NCBI GenBank assembly: GCA_041686855.1
Contig: JAWLDA010000016.1
Coordinates: 24,271 to 88,270, forward strand
Direction of reading: 5' to 3'
Source of the DNA: JAWLDA01 sp041686855
Lineage (GTDB): Bacteria > Bacillota > Limnochordia > DTU080 > RSA5
DNA: 64,000 bases
The notes beneath the pieces were generated by a model that was not told where the DNA came from, made no database searches, and worked only from the letters and a program-made list of their open reading frames with translations. The first letter of the stretch is position 1, and each line of letters begins with the position of its first letter. Position numbers and translations under genes: made by a program. This document shows, piece by piece, positions 1 through 9,020 of the stretch.

Positions 1-619
1 GTGATGCGCCGTGAGCCGAACGACCTAACACTTCGATTTCAAACTCATCAAAGGCGGCCATTGCGGCGCCGTCGATAATGGCAATCTCACCCTTAGGTAG
101 CCACGGCCAGAGATGAAGTCCGTAAATGCTCTCGACGTCAGGCGACTTGAGCACGCCCCCTTCACACATCTCACGACCACCACCGAGCATCTCCTCCGCC
201 GGTTGGAAGATCAGCTTGACGCGTCCTTCCCACTCACCCCGTCTCCCGGCTAGTAAAGCGGTCGCTCCGAGGACGGCCGTCATGTGCCCGTCGTGACCGC
301 ACGCGTGCATGACCCCCTCGTTCTCCGACGCAAACGGGAATCCGGTTGCCTCTGTGATAGGGAGTGCATCCATATCAGCCCGCAACGCCACCGTCCTACC
401 TGGGCGTCCTGAATCCAAGAGGCCGACGACTCCGGTCTTGGCCAACCCACGGGTCACTTCGAGGCCATATTCGGATAGAATCTTTGCAACGCGTTCGGAC
501 GTCTTCACCTCTTGAAAGCCTAGCTCCGGCCACCGGTGGAAGTCTCGCCTCCACTCAATCAGGGTCGGCAACATGCGCTTGGCCTCTTCATGCAACTGCT
601 TCCGGTCAATCTTGGTCAC
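1..619 (-). CDS. M20 family amidohydrolase (N-acyl-amino-acid / peptide hydrolase), 3' end cut by window
   Basis: Translating the minus strand from a GTG at 619 gives about 206 residues of an M20D metallopeptidase before the window edge cuts the gene. Family motifs are HRWPELGFQE near residue 28, ALRADMDALPI and the metal-binding HACGHDGHMT. Such enzymes remove acyl or aminoacyl groups from amino acids using a two-metal site in the cytoplasm. A GGAGGAG Shine-Dalgarno lies 6 bases before the GTG, which decides the start. The first 14 bases overlap the end of lptC, so it is probably cotranscribed with the LPS-export genes. Exact substrate cannot be told; the C-terminal dimerisation and last metal ligands lie outside the window. 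Confidence 0.88.
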   Translation of the reverse strand, partial: MTKIDRKQLHEEAKRMLPTLIEWRRDFHRWPELGFQEVKTSERVAKILSEYGLEVTRGLAKTGVVGLLDSGRPGRTVALRADMDALPITEATGFPFASENEGVMHACGHDGHMTAVLGATALLAGRRGEWEGRVKLIFQPAEEMLGGGREMCEGGVLKSPDVESIYGLHLWPWLPKGEIAIIDGAAMAAFDEFEIEVLGRSAHGAS

Positions 620-1265
620 GGTTGACTCCTCCTTGATCCCATTCAAAACGAACCGGCTCTAACAGCCCACTAAAGCTGAGTTGATCTTTGGTGTAGACGG
701 CACTCGTAGCCCTCACGCGGACGCCGTCATCGTTGGTCCAAATGACGTTTCCGCTCATGTGTACTCTCTCCTCTGCGCTCTCGACCTCGAGGTGATCCGC
801 CTCCACGGTCTGCTTGTCGTAATAGGCCAGAACACGCACGGGTGAGACCAAAAGCTCTTCGGAGCCGTGCCATATCACCTTCTCACTCGTAAGAAGCAGT
901 TCCCCCTTCTCGTAGAACTGAACGTTGCCCTCGAGGGTTAATTCACTCCCCTCGGGCTTCCACTCGCCACGATCGCCTCGGAAGGTAAGGTACTCCTCGC
1001 CGTCGCGGTACAATACACCTCGAGTAATCTCTTCCAAGAGTAAGATGCCGGGGCGGTCGGCTCCCGCTTCCTCAATGAGGGCCGCTTCCAAGGACCACTG
1101 CCGCTCGCCCTCGTGGTACCCGACGAAGTGCGGGCTCGTGAAGCGAGTCCGGTTCTCCTCAGGCGAGAGAGGCTCTGTCACCGACACCGATGTAAATGAC
1201 CAATAGAGCGCCGCCCCGATCGCAAGGAGCGAGATGACGGTTACAAACAGCGTTCGGTGATTCAT
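606..1265 (-). CDS. lptC: LPS export periplasmic protein LptC
   Basis: A 219-residue protein with an N-terminal membrane anchor (residues about 6-24) and a beta-rich periplasmic part typical of LptC, which links the inner-membrane LptBFG transporter to the periplasmic bridge that carries lipopolysaccharide to LptD. Strand-rich segments ending in GNV (LTLEGNVQF, HMSGNVIW) are the repeated OstA/LptC-like jellyroll pattern. It sits directly after lptD and overlaps the M20 gene by 14 bases. Assignment rests on the fold-like repeat and on position beside lptD and lptF/G; LptC sequences are poorly conserved, so the family call is stronger than any residue-level claim. Confidence 0.8.
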   Translation of the reverse strand: MNHRTLFVTVISLLAIGAALYWSFTSVSVTEPLSPEENRTRFTSPHFVGYHEGERQWSLEAALIEEAGADRPGILLLEEITRGVLYRDGEEYLTFRGDRGEWKPEGSELTLEGNVQFYEKGELLLTSEKVIWHGSEELLVSPVRVLAYYDKQTVEADHLEVESAEERVHMSGNVIWTNDDGVRVRATSAVYTKDQLSFSGLLEPVRFEWDQGGVNRDQD

Positions 1266-1308
1266 CGTCGGGTAAGACTCAGCTCCTCACGGGGTCGTTG
1301 TTCTGGCG

Positions 1309-3474
1309 CTAAAAGAGTGACGTGATGCTGTCCGGGTCAAACATAAAGCGGTCTCGGGAAGCGCCCAAACGAATGCCGTCTCCGGGGAATGCGTTGATCT
1401 TATACTCCAGCCAAACCGCTCCGTCGAGACTGTCAAAACGCAGCCCGATCTCACGACAGCCCAGATCCCGAATAAGGGCGGCATCTCCGCTGATCCAGCC
1501 TTCTTCACTATCGTAGTCGGTCGAGTATAAGAGGCGCCATCCCGGCACCCCGAAAGCCAGGCTGCCCCCGAGCGCATCGAGCTGTTGAGTCGCGAAGTCG
1601 TACCGGGTCGAGGCGTTCACCTCAAACCCGCTACTTGGGCGAATGGAGACGTTGGCAGCCGCATAGCTCATCCGCCTTGAAGCAAGCGAGTATCCTCCTT
1701 GCACCGTGCCGTAAAAGCCGCGACCGCCCCGGAACGTCATCTGCCCCACGACGTCAGAGAAGCTCCGGTTGGCGAAGTCGTAACCGGACGAAAGAATGAG
1801 ATTCCCCATCCCATACGCGTACTGTAGACGCCCCGAAACGCGCTCTTGATAGCTGAGGGCGTCAAAATCAAACGGTGAATTGTCGCCGATGGGTTGCTGA
1901 TACGAGTAATTGCTGTACAACGAGAGGCGCGGCGTAAGTCCCAGACGGTACTGATGGTCAGCGCTCACCACGACTCGCCGCTCACCGCTGCTATACGCCT
2001 GCCATGCAAGCCCACCGCGTGACTGCAGCCGGCCGAGCCTGCCCAAGTCGAGGCTCATCGGCTTTAGGGCAAAGTTTACGATGCCGCGGTCAGCCTGGAC
2101 GGTCTCGTATCCTGTAAACGCCCGGCGGACCTCTCCGAGGCGACCGTATGAGAGTCCGATCTCTAAAGGCAACCGCATCGGCGTGAGGGCGTCGACATCA
2201 AGGGTTAACGTCGCCTCAGGAAGCCGTGTGCGGCTCTTCCACGACGGGAGTGTACTCGTTCCGCGGAGCCAACCGTAGTGGGCGCGGTTCTCCGCGTCCA
2301 CCTGTAACGCGAAGGGGCCAAACGAGCGTCGCAACACGTTCGTGTACCCCACGACATCCCGGTCGTCATAACCAACACGCCGCCGAGAGAACGCGTCCAC
2401 TTGAAGTTGCCATTGCCAATCCAACGGACGGGATCGATGGTGTATCGTGAGTCGATCAGCCCGGCCAGGATCCACATCCCAATACTGCTCCCGCTCCCAG
2501 TCGACTCGGGTCGACATGCGGTCCGCTGAATGGGAGAGGTCTAACGCCACGCGCGCTTCCCGTTCGTAGGCGCCGTCACCCGTGGGCGACGCAAGGTAGG
2601 CAGACTTCCACGAGACGTTGGCGTCCCTTCCCATTTGAAAGCTCTCATCCCAGCCGAGCCGCCACTCCCGATCACTCTCCCCAAACGGGCGTAGCTGGTA
2701 CACCGTGACGCTCCCTTCACTCTCCCCTTGATCCCGATAGACGTGGTGAACGCCAGTACCAACGCCGCGGTGCTGCATGACGTCAAGGGCTACCTCGCCG
2801 TGTCCCTCTCCCGGCCCGTCGTATCCATACCGTGTCTTGATGTACCATCCGTCCGTCGGATTGTGGCCGATCTCAGGAAAGTTAATGCCGGTTCCCCGGT
2901 TGGGATCGAGGGGAATCGACAAGTACGGCCAGTAAAAGAGCGTCATGCCACTCTCGACAAAGCGAACGGAGCGGATCACCACTCGCTCCCCCGGAAAGAT
3001 GTCCATGCGGCGGCTGATAAGGTAATACCCCGCATCTTGAGGGGGAGTGCACGTCGTCAAGCGTGCGTCGGTCACCTGAGTCTTGCCGGAATCGAATTGA
3101 ATCTCATCCCCCATGATGTAAAGAGGGCCATCATACTCTTCAACTTCAATCTGCGCCAAGGCATCGGTGATCTGCCCGCTGGCGCTGTGAACATCGTAAG
3201 TAAAAGCGGACGCGCTCACCTGACCGTCCGCCCGTGTCACATGGACGTTCCCGATAAAATCGATGCGACCGTCTTCCACTTCGTAACGCATTTGGTCGGC
3301 CGTCACCTCGAGTTCGCCTTGAACGAGGCGCACCCCACCCACGGCGACCCAAGCCTCATCGGAGTAGGCCATCGTCCCGTCCGTGGTAATCCAGGCGCGT
3401 TCGGCCGCCCACGCGGGCTGGGCCAGCGCGCAAAGCATGAGTAGTGTAATAGCGAACCACCGTTTCATACGCAT
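1309..3474 (-). CDS. lptD: LPS-assembly outer membrane protein LptD (OstA)
   Basis: About 721 residues. A signal peptide (KRWFAITLLMLCALAQPAWA) precedes an N-terminal OstA-type jellyroll (about residues 30-150, with VGGVRLVQG and FIGNVHVT strands) and a long beta-strand-rich C-terminal barrel. LptD inserts lipopolysaccharide into the outer leaflet. The TCTPPQDAGYYL and FYWPYLSIPL motifs, where jellyroll meets barrel, are typical of the family. It is shorter than the proteobacterial protein. A GTG at 3489 would add five residues; no clear Shine-Dalgarno favours either start, and I chose the ATG at 3474 because it leaves a compact signal peptide. No LptE partner is visible. Confidence 0.88.
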   Translation of the reverse strand: MRMKRWFAITLLMLCALAQPAWAAERAWITTDGTMAYSDEAWVAVGGVRLVQGELEVTADQMRYEVEDGRIDFIGNVHVTRADGQVSASAFTYDVHSASGQITDALAQIEVEEYDGPLYIMGDEIQFDSGKTQVTDARLTTCTPPQDAGYYLISRRMDIFPGERVVIRSVRFVESGMTLFYWPYLSIPLDPNRGTGINFPEIGHNPTDGWYIKTRYGYDGPGEGHGEVALDVMQHRGVGTGVHHVYRDQGESEGSVTVYQLRPFGESDREWRLGWDESFQMGRDANVSWKSAYLASPTGDGAYEREARVALDLSHSADRMSTRVDWEREQYWDVDPGRADRLTIHHRSRPLDWQWQLQVDAFSRRRVGYDDRDVVGYTNVLRRSFGPFALQVDAENRAHYGWLRGTSTLPSWKSRTRLPEATLTLDVDALTPMRLPLEIGLSYGRLGEVRRAFTGYETVQADRGIVNFALKPMSLDLGRLGRLQSRGGLAWQAYSSGERRVVVSADHQYRLGLTPRLSLYSNYSYQQPIGDNSPFDFDALSYQERVSGRLQYAYGMGNLILSSGYDFANRSFSDVVGQMTFRGGRGFYGTVQGGYSLASRRMSYAAANVSIRPSSGFEVNASTRYDFATQQLDALGGSLAFGVPGWRLLYSTDYDSEEGWISGDAALIRDLGCREIGLRFDSLDGAVWLEYKINAFPGDGIRLGASRDRFMFDPDSITSLF

Positions 3475-3525
3475 GCTCGAGGTTTCCACGGGAGACGGGC
3501 AAAGCCCTTGTGGAAAGGATTGTAC

Positions 3526-4620
3526 CTACCGATCGACTCGAAAGAGCAGAATAGCGCCAACACACGCAAAGAGGAGATTGGTGATCCAGGCCGCTGTCAG
3601 AGGCGGCAGCACGCCGCTCCCGCCGAGGGAGCGAAAGATAGAGGAGAGGACGAAGTATAAAAACGCGACGCCGATACTTACTGCAATACCGAAGAAGCGC
3701 CCACTGCGCGTGGAGCGCAGCGAAAGAGGGGCGCCGACGAGCGTCCACAACAGGCCTGCCCACGGCATCGAGCCTTTCATGTGATAGGCGACTTCAAACC
3801 GGCTAACGTCAAGGCCACTGCGCTTAAAGAGGTCGATGTGACGCTTTAGTTCTCCCCGCGTCATCTCTTCAGTGGTCTTTTGATTGCCCAGGTACGTCTC
3901 TAGATTCTCCGTCATCGGGTAATCGAGGCGCGCGAATGCGGAATCCTCCAAGGTGAAGCCTCGTTCATCGAGCCGCTTGCGAATTCCATCTTCCAGATGC
4001 CAGACCTGCTCAGTGTACGAACCGCGCTCCGCCGTAATCATCTGAGGATACGCATCTTCACCGAGTTGGTAGATCAAAATCCGCTTCATCGTGCGCGCCT
4101 CGCGGTTCACCTCGCCTACATAAAAGAAACGGTCGCCGCTTCCGCGAAAGAAGACCCCCTCACGCACCGTAGGCAACGGATCTTCAAAGAGGGTTTGGCG
4201 AAAAAGGCTCTCCGCCCGATGGTTGCTTTCGGGCACGATGCGCTCGTTGAGGACGTAGGTGCCTGCGCTCACGAGGATGGAGATCAAAAAGAAAGGAAGG
4301 ATTACCCGAGTAAACGGAGTCCCAGTCCCGAGTAGTATGATGAGCTCACTCTCTTTAATCAGCCGCCCGAGGGCGAGGAGGGTGGCAAAGAGGACCCCGA
4401 TCGGCAATGAGACGACGATGACGCTGGGCAGTTTGTAGAGTAGCATCTGAAGGATCGTCGCCACCGGCATCTTTTTGTCGACGATCAAGTCCGTCAACTC
4501 AAAGAGCAAGCTGCTCAGAAGCATCACCGTGAAACCGGCCACGGCGGCCAGAAACGGCCCGGTAAACTCCCGGGCCGTATACCGGTCCACGATCGTCAAG
4601 GGAATCAGGCTAAAACGCAA
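3526..4620 (-). CDS. LptF/LptG family LPS export permease (YjgP/YjgQ)
   Basis: About 364 residues with the YjgP/YjgQ layout: an N-terminal block of three membrane helices starting with VDRYTAREFTGPF, a large central periplasmic beta-jellyroll, and three C-terminal helices. It is the membrane part of the ABC transporter that pulls LPS from the inner membrane towards LptC. Only one such gene is seen here, and no LptB ATPase or free LptA is in the window. The start is uncertain: TTG at 4620 has a distant GGGAG, TTG at 4599 fits the usual N-terminus of the family best, and an upstream TTG at 4644 is also open. All overlap or abut the preceding gene, suggesting translational coupling. Confidence 0.88.
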   Translation of the reverse strand: MRFSLIPLTIVDRYTAREFTGPFLAAVAGFTVMLLSSLLFELTDLIVDKKMPVATILQMLLYKLPSVIVVSLPIGVLFATLLALGRLIKESELIILLGTGTPFTRVILPFFLISILVSAGTYVLNERIVPESNHRAESLFRQTLFEDPLPTVREGVFFRGSGDRFFYVGEVNREARTMKRILIYQLGEDAYPQMITAERGSYTEQVWHLEDGIRKRLDERGFTLEDSAFARLDYPMTENLETYLGNQKTTEEMTRGELKRHIDLFKRSGLDVSRFEVAYHMKGSMPWAGLLWTLVGAPLSLRSTRSGRFFGIAVSIGVAFLYFVLSSIFRSLGGSGVLPPLTAAWITNLLFACVGAILLFRVDR

Positions 4621-5224
4621 GCCGCATCGAGACTCCCGCTGCAAATTCCTCTAGATCCATCAGCGCCAGATCGACGGCGACCGACGGCCCAAAGAACATG
4701 CGGGCGCCAACGTTCACCCCTGAAGGCACATACTCAGCGAGCAGTGTGGTGGTCGGAGTTGAGACTGACGCCGTCGACAACGTGTAGGCTACACCGGCAG
4801 CGACGCCTTTCTCATCGCCGTGAAGGTACCCGGCGTGCAGACGTGCCCGAGGGGTGAGGCGCTTACTGGCCACGATGTAGCTCTGATTTGATTCAAATCC
4901 GATGGCGACGGCAGGCATTGATGCACTCTCACGCATCAATTGGCCCTTAAAGAGGAAACCGACGCCCAGCGGTCCGTCAGAGTCGTACGAATTGACACCG
5001 ATCTCCAGCTCGTCCATGAGCCCGTAAAGTGCCGTCGCTTCGACAGAACCCTCATTGAGGCGCACTCCGATCTCCGCGTCTCCAACAGGAAGCGTATCCG
5101 CTGTGGCGAGGGCGATGAGCCCGGTCGCACCGGTGATCGTTCCCGCAAAGGCTCCCGGCGCCATCAAAGCCAGGACTAGAACGAAGGCTGCGAGCCCGAC
5201 CCAACGTTTGCGTGTGCGAATCAC
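4610..5224 (-). CDS. Probable outer-membrane beta-barrel protein, YjbH-like
   Basis: About 204 residues with a strong signal peptide (WVGLAAFVLVLALMAPGAFA) followed by GTITGATGLIALATADTLPVG and alternating amphipathic strands ending in aromatic SMRLAF, which suits a small outer-membrane barrel. The opening segment resembles proteins annotated as YjbH-domain proteins in diderm Firmicutes; this is recognition, not proof. A GTG at 5224 lies 9 bases after GAGGAG and is preferred over an upstream GTG at 5314 that lacks a ribosome site. It lies between the ABC-F ATPase and lptF/G in the outer-membrane gene run. Function unknown; a porin-like or surface-polysaccharide role is possible. Confidence 0.6.
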   Translation of the reverse strand: MIRTRKRWVGLAAFVLVLALMAPGAFAGTITGATGLIALATADTLPVGDAEIGVRLNEGSVEATALYGLMDELEIGVNSYDSDGPLGVGFLFKGQLMRESASMPAVAIGFESNQSYIVASKRLTPRARLHAGYLHGDEKGVAAGVAYTLSTASVSTPTTTLLAEYVPSGVNVGARMFFGPSVAVDLALMDLEEFAAGVSMRLAF

Positions 5225-5350
5225 ATACACCATCTCCTCACAAGTTCCCGACCCCATTGCAGATGGCCCAGTATTCGTCACCGCATCGGGCGTCCCCTCT
5301 TCAACGAGGCGCACGAATGCGTGTTACACTCATGATTCGGCATGGTAACT

Positions 5351-7279
5351 TTAGGCCGGATCGAGTTGGCCCAGGAGCTCGACCAACTCCTCCCATTCCC
5401 CTTCTCGCTCATTGAGCGCGCTGACGATCTCTTTGTGTTCGACGGTCAACGCCCGAGCCTCATCACCTTCGCGGTAACTCGCCGGATCGGCCAGTGCCTT
5501 CTCGAGCGACTCCTTGCGAAGCGAGAGTTCGTCGATCTCCGTCTCGAGCTCGGCGATGCGAGTCTGCGTCTCCCGAAGCTGCCGGCGCCGGGCTCTTTCT
5601 TCATCTTCCTGAGGAGTGCGCGAGCCGGCGCTTGCCGTGCGTTTCGTTGAAGCGCTCGCTTGGCCATGCTCTCCTTCTCGAGACTGTAACCATGACTGCA
5701 GCGCGTCATAGCCACCGTCGATCACGGTGACCTCCCCGTCCTGCACCCACCAGATGGAGGAAGCCAAGGCCGCCAGCAAAGCGCGGTCGTGTGTCACAAA
5801 CAGGAGCGTCCCTTGGTACTCTCCCAACGCCTCCTCCAGCGCCTCCGCCATATCAATGTCGAGGTGGTTGGTGGGTTCGTCGAGGAGCAAGAGGTTACCG
5901 CCGTGCAAAAGGAGTTTAGCAAGCGCCAAGCGGCTCTTTTCGCCCCCGCTCAGCACCCCCACCTGTTTGGCGACATCATCTCCCCGAAAAAGGAAGCGCG
6001 CCAAAAAGGACCGGGCCTCTCCGATCTGCTGTCTCTTTTCGGCAAGCGCCTCCTCCAATACGCTCTGGTTGGGATCGAGATCGATCCTGTGCTGCGCGAA
6101 GTAGGCCGACCGCACACCGCGGCCGACGTCGACCAGTCCTGACACCGGCGGAAGATCGCCTGCAATCGTCCGCAACAAAGTGCTTTTGCCTGCGCCATTG
6201 GCTCCAGCAATACCGATGCGAGCCCCGCGCCGAACCTCGAGCGTCACATTTGAGAGGATTGCCTTACCGTCATAGCCCACGCCCACCGTGTCCAAGGTGC
6301 ATACGCGCCGCTCACTTTGCACGCCTACGGGCACGGTAAAGTGCGCTTTGGGAGAATCAGGCGGCGGGGGCGCCACCTCCTCCATTCGCTCAAGTTTGCG
6401 AGCGCGACTCTTTGCCTGCGCGGCCCGCGTGCCAGCGCTCCACTTTCGCACAAACGCTTCCAGTCGCTCTCGTTCCAGTTGATCCCTCTCGTACTCTTTA
6501 AGCAGGCGTTCGCGTCGCTCGGCCGCCTGCCGGCGGGATACCGTGTAATTGCCGGTGTATGCATGAATCGTCCTCGCTTCAATCTCCCACGTTCGCTGTG
6601 TAACAGCGTCTAGGAGCCTGCGATCGTGCGAGACGACGATAAATGCACGCGGGTCGCGCCCTAGGAACGCCTGTAACCACTCTGTGGAGGTCAAATCCAG
6701 GTGGTTAGTAGGCTCGTCAAGCAGGAGAAGATCAGCTTGGGTGAGAAGCAACCGGGCCAGTTGCGCCCGCGCTCGCTCCCCGCCGCTTAGTGAAAGGTAG
6801 GCGCGATCCAACTCAGACTCAGAGAAGCCTAGGCCAAAGAGCGCGCCCCGTGCCCGTGCCTCCTGCTCGTACCCTCCCTGTTCTTCAAATGCAGAGAGTT
6901 TGGCGGAGTAGGTACTCATGAGGGATTCAAGCGCATCTTCCGAGAGTCCGGACTCGGCCATGCGCTGCTCGAGTGTACGCAACTCCTCTTCTTGCCGCCG
7001 GAGTGCGTCAAACGCGCTCGCGACGTACTCAAAGACGGTGGCCGCAGTCCTGTCGGCGCTCTCTTGGCGCAAGTAACCGACGACCAACTCCTTCGCCCGT
7101 GCGACACGCCCCTCCTCGGGGGAGCGGCCGGCCAGGATCTCGAGCAGGCTCGACTTACCCGATCCGTTGGGCCCAATGAGACCAATGTGGTCTCCTGGAT
7201 TGACGGCGAGATCCACCGGTCCAAAGATATGGTCGGCGCCGTAATAACAAGAGACCCCGGCGAGTCGCAGTAGACTCAC
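5351..7279 (-). CDS. ABC-F family ATP-binding protein (Uup/YfmR-like)
   Basis: 642 residues with two ATP-binding cassettes on one chain and no membrane segments: first Walker A GPNGSGKSS (about residue 37) and signature LSGGERAR, second Walker A GANGAGKST and signature LSGGEKSR, each followed by LLLLDEPTNHLD. The linker between cassettes and a C-terminal coiled coil rich in Glu, Arg and Leu (last 90 residues) match the ABC-F group with a Uup-type C-terminal domain. These proteins act at the ribosome rather than in transport. Its 3' neighbour is a beta-barrel gene and it overlaps lpxD by 4 bases, so it is embedded in the outer-membrane operon for reasons not apparent from sequence. Confidence 0.93.
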   Translation of the reverse strand: MSLLRLAGVSCYYGADHIFGPVDLAVNPGDHIGLIGPNGSGKSSLLEILAGRSPEEGRVARAKELVVGYLRQESADRTAATVFEYVASAFDALRRQEEELRTLEQRMAESGLSEDALESLMSTYSAKLSAFEEQGGYEQEARARGALFGLGFSESELDRAYLSLSGGERARAQLARLLLTQADLLLLDEPTNHLDLTSTEWLQAFLGRDPRAFIVVSHDRRLLDAVTQRTWEIEARTIHAYTGNYTVSRRQAAERRERLLKEYERDQLERERLEAFVRKWSAGTRAAQAKSRARKLERMEEVAPPPPDSPKAHFTVPVGVQSERRVCTLDTVGVGYDGKAILSNVTLEVRRGARIGIAGANGAGKSTLLRTIAGDLPPVSGLVDVGRGVRSAYFAQHRIDLDPNQSVLEEALAEKRQQIGEARSFLARFLFRGDDVAKQVGVLSGGEKSRLALAKLLLHGGNLLLLDEPTNHLDIDMAEALEEALGEYQGTLLFVTHDRALLAALASSIWWVQDGEVTVIDGGYDALQSWLQSREGEHGQASASTKRTASAGSRTPQEDEERARRRQLRETQTRIAELETEIDELSLRKESLEKALADPASYREGDEARALTVEHKEIVSALNEREGEWEELVELLGQLDPA

Positions 7280-8343
7280 CGCCGCTCACCGGTCGCCGGC
7301 ACCTCTTCTTCGAGGTGTTGGAGACGCTCCTGCAACTCCTGCACTTGCCGTTGCAACGCCGTTAGTTGCTCTGAGAACTCAGGCAGGCGTTGCGTCATAG
7401 CGACCACGCGCATCGCCTCACGGTGCGGCCGAGCCGGATAACCCGAGACGAATGATCCAGCGGGCAGGTCCTTCGCCACAAGGCCGCGCGCGGCGAGGAC
7501 AGAGTCACTCCCGACGTGTACGTGCCCTGCCACACCGCTCTGTCCGGCAAGCGTCACGTGATCGCCCACGCTGGCGCTGCCTGCTATCCCTACTTGAGAG
7601 ATGATGATGCAGTCCGCGCCGATCTTCACGTTATGCGCAATCTGTACCAAGTTGTCAACCTTGGTCCCTCGACCGATATGCGTCGCTCCGGTCACCCCGC
7701 GGTCAATCGCAACCAAGGCGCCAAGCTCAACGTCGTCTTCGACGATCACTGTACCGAGGTGCGGCACCTTGTGGTGCTTTTTGCCCACGGGAACGTAACC
7801 GAACCCATCACTCCCTACGACGGTGCCCGAGTGAATGATCACATTCTTTCCGATCTGACAGCCCCGGTACACTGTGACCCGCGGATGCAGGAGGCTCCCT
7901 TTACCAATCGTCACGTTGTCGCCAAGGACGCACCCAGCGCCAAGGACCACTCCGTCGCCCAGCACACAACCGTCACCCACGGTGACGTGCGGTCCCACAC
8001 TCACGCCTTTACCGACCTTGACGCGTTCACCCAATACGGCGGACTCATGTACGCCCTCCGTAAAGACCGGTGGCGTCTCAAAGAACTCCAACACTTGCAC
8101 CCACGCACGCCTGGGATTGTTGACGCGCAGCAGGGGCACCCCAATGTCAGGCGCGTCCTTGTGAACAATGACCACGCCAGCTTCGGTAAACTTCGCCTTC
8201 TCTACAAACTTCGATTCGGCGGCGAACGTTATATGTAGGGGACCCGCCTCATCAAGGGTCGCGGGTCCCTTCACTTCTTGTGTACTTGAGGCACCGTCCA
8301 ATTCGCCATCGAGCAGACGGGCAATCTCACCAAGCTGCGCCAC
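7276..8343 (-). CDS. lpxD: UDP-3-O-acylglucosamine N-acyltransferase LpxD
   Basis: 355 residues. An N-terminal uridine-binding domain (about 1-100) is followed by a left-handed beta helix of hexapeptide repeats (about 100-310) and a C-terminal coiled coil. VDNLVQIAHNVKIG contains the catalytic His of LpxD. The enzyme adds the second acyl chain from acyl-ACP to UDP-3-O-acylglucosamine in lipid A synthesis, in the cytoplasm. Start is a GTG at 8343 with GGAGGTG upstream. It follows ompH and overlaps the ABC-F gene by 4 bases. The usual partners lpxC, fabZ and lpxA are not in this window. Confidence 0.94.
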   Translation of the reverse strand: MAQLGEIARLLDGELDGASSTQEVKGPATLDEAGPLHITFAAESKFVEKAKFTEAGVVIVHKDAPDIGVPLLRVNNPRRAWVQVLEFFETPPVFTEGVHESAVLGERVKVGKGVSVGPHVTVGDGCVLGDGVVLGAGCVLGDNVTIGKGSLLHPRVTVYRGCQIGKNVIIHSGTVVGSDGFGYVPVGKKHHKVPHLGTVIVEDDVELGALVAIDRGVTGATHIGRGTKVDNLVQIAHNVKIGADCIIISQVGIAGSASVGDHVTLAGQSGVAGHVHVGSDSVLAARGLVAKDLPAGSFVSGYPARPHREAMRVVAMTQRLPEFSEQLTALQRQVQELQERLQHLEEEVPATGERR

Positions 8344-8404
8344 GGTGTGACCACACCTCCGTACATTCTCCTACGCTTAGATGTTAGGATTGCCAGCCGG
8401 CGCA

Positions 8405-8863
8405 CTATTCACCAGAGACGAGGCCGAGGCGCTCTTGAATATCTCGTGTCAAGTCGACGCCGCCCATCACGACGGCCCCTTGGTCAAGGATGACCGTAAC
8501 ACCGTGGGCCTCAGCCGATTCACGGAACGCATTGTCGATGTCATCCATCAATTGCCGAATGCCGATGCTCTCCTCAAACGCCTGGAGTTCAGCTTCGTAC
8601 TTCAAAAAGAGATTCCGTTTCTCTTCATCGCTCATCTCAACTGACTCTTGATCAAACTTTTCCTGGAGAGCGTCGCGCTCACGAATGACCGCTGCAATCT
8701 GATCCCCGGCGTATGCGTCGATCACCAAGTCCTGGTCGACGAATCCGACGGTCGACTCGCCAGTGGCCGACGTCGGCATCAATCCCCACGCGAGTACGCC
8801 CACTAGGGCCACTGCAACAACTCCAACAATAGGCTTAAACCATGTTTTCAATGAAAATGCCAT
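8405..8863 (-). CDS. OmpH/Skp family periplasmic chaperone
   Basis: 152 residues with a signal sequence or anchor (VGVVAVALVGVLAWGLMP), then the short OmpH opening TVGFVDQDLVIDAY, a central charged helical stretch (about 55-110) that would form the coiled-coil tentacle, and VTVILDQGAVVMGGVDLT at the end, a conserved OmpH finish. Skp-like proteins hold unfolded outer-membrane proteins in the periplasm for BamA. It lies just after bamA and just before lpxD, the order seen in Gram-negative bacteria. It has its own promoter candidate with a perfect TATAAT at 8901-8906. Confidence 0.86.
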   Translation of the reverse strand: MAFSLKTWFKPIVGVVAVALVGVLAWGLMPTSATGESTVGFVDQDLVIDAYAGDQIAAVIRERDALQEKFDQESVEMSDEEKRNLFLKYEAELQAFEESIGIRQLMDDIDNAFRESAEAHGVTVILDQGAVVMGGVDLTRDIQERLGLVSGE

Positions 8864-8900
8864 CCTTTCGCCCCTCTAGTTCCGCCTCCGGACAAGACTC

Positions 8901-8909
8901 ATTATAACA
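8901..8909 (-). promoter_or_regulatory. Extended -10 promoter upstream of ompH
   Basis: Minus-strand TGTTATAAT: a consensus -10 hexamer (8901-8906) with the TG of an extended -10 element. No good -35 is present, as is normal for extended -10 promoters. It lies about 38 bases before the ompH start, so ompH and the genes after it can be made independently of bamA transcription. Confidence 0.6.
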
Positions 8910-8943
8910 ACCTATTAACTCGTACGAAAGGAAGAGGGGCGCC

Positions 8944-8964
8944 GCGCCTTGGGCCGCAAGGCGC
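8944..8964. terminator. Hairpin between bamA and ompH, possible attenuator
   Basis: Perfect 8-base inverted repeat GCGCCTTG / CAAGGCGC with a 5-base loop, 57 bases after the bamA stop and upstream of the ompH promoter. The minus-strand side is followed by a pyrimidine-rich stretch but not a true T-run, so partial termination or transcript protection is as likely as full termination. Confidence 0.45.
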
Positions 8965-9020
8965 AACTCCCCCCTATTTCACTTGCGCGTCACACGTTGC
9001 TCGGCGACCGCCGACATCTC

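Noticed and set aside
2728..3444. 238-codon plus-strand open frame inside lptD
   Set aside because: Antisense to a clearly conserved gene, no ribosome site, and no family features.
7516..8238. 240-codon plus-strand open frame inside lpxD
   Set aside because: Mirror of the hexapeptide-repeat codons of lpxD; no independent signals.
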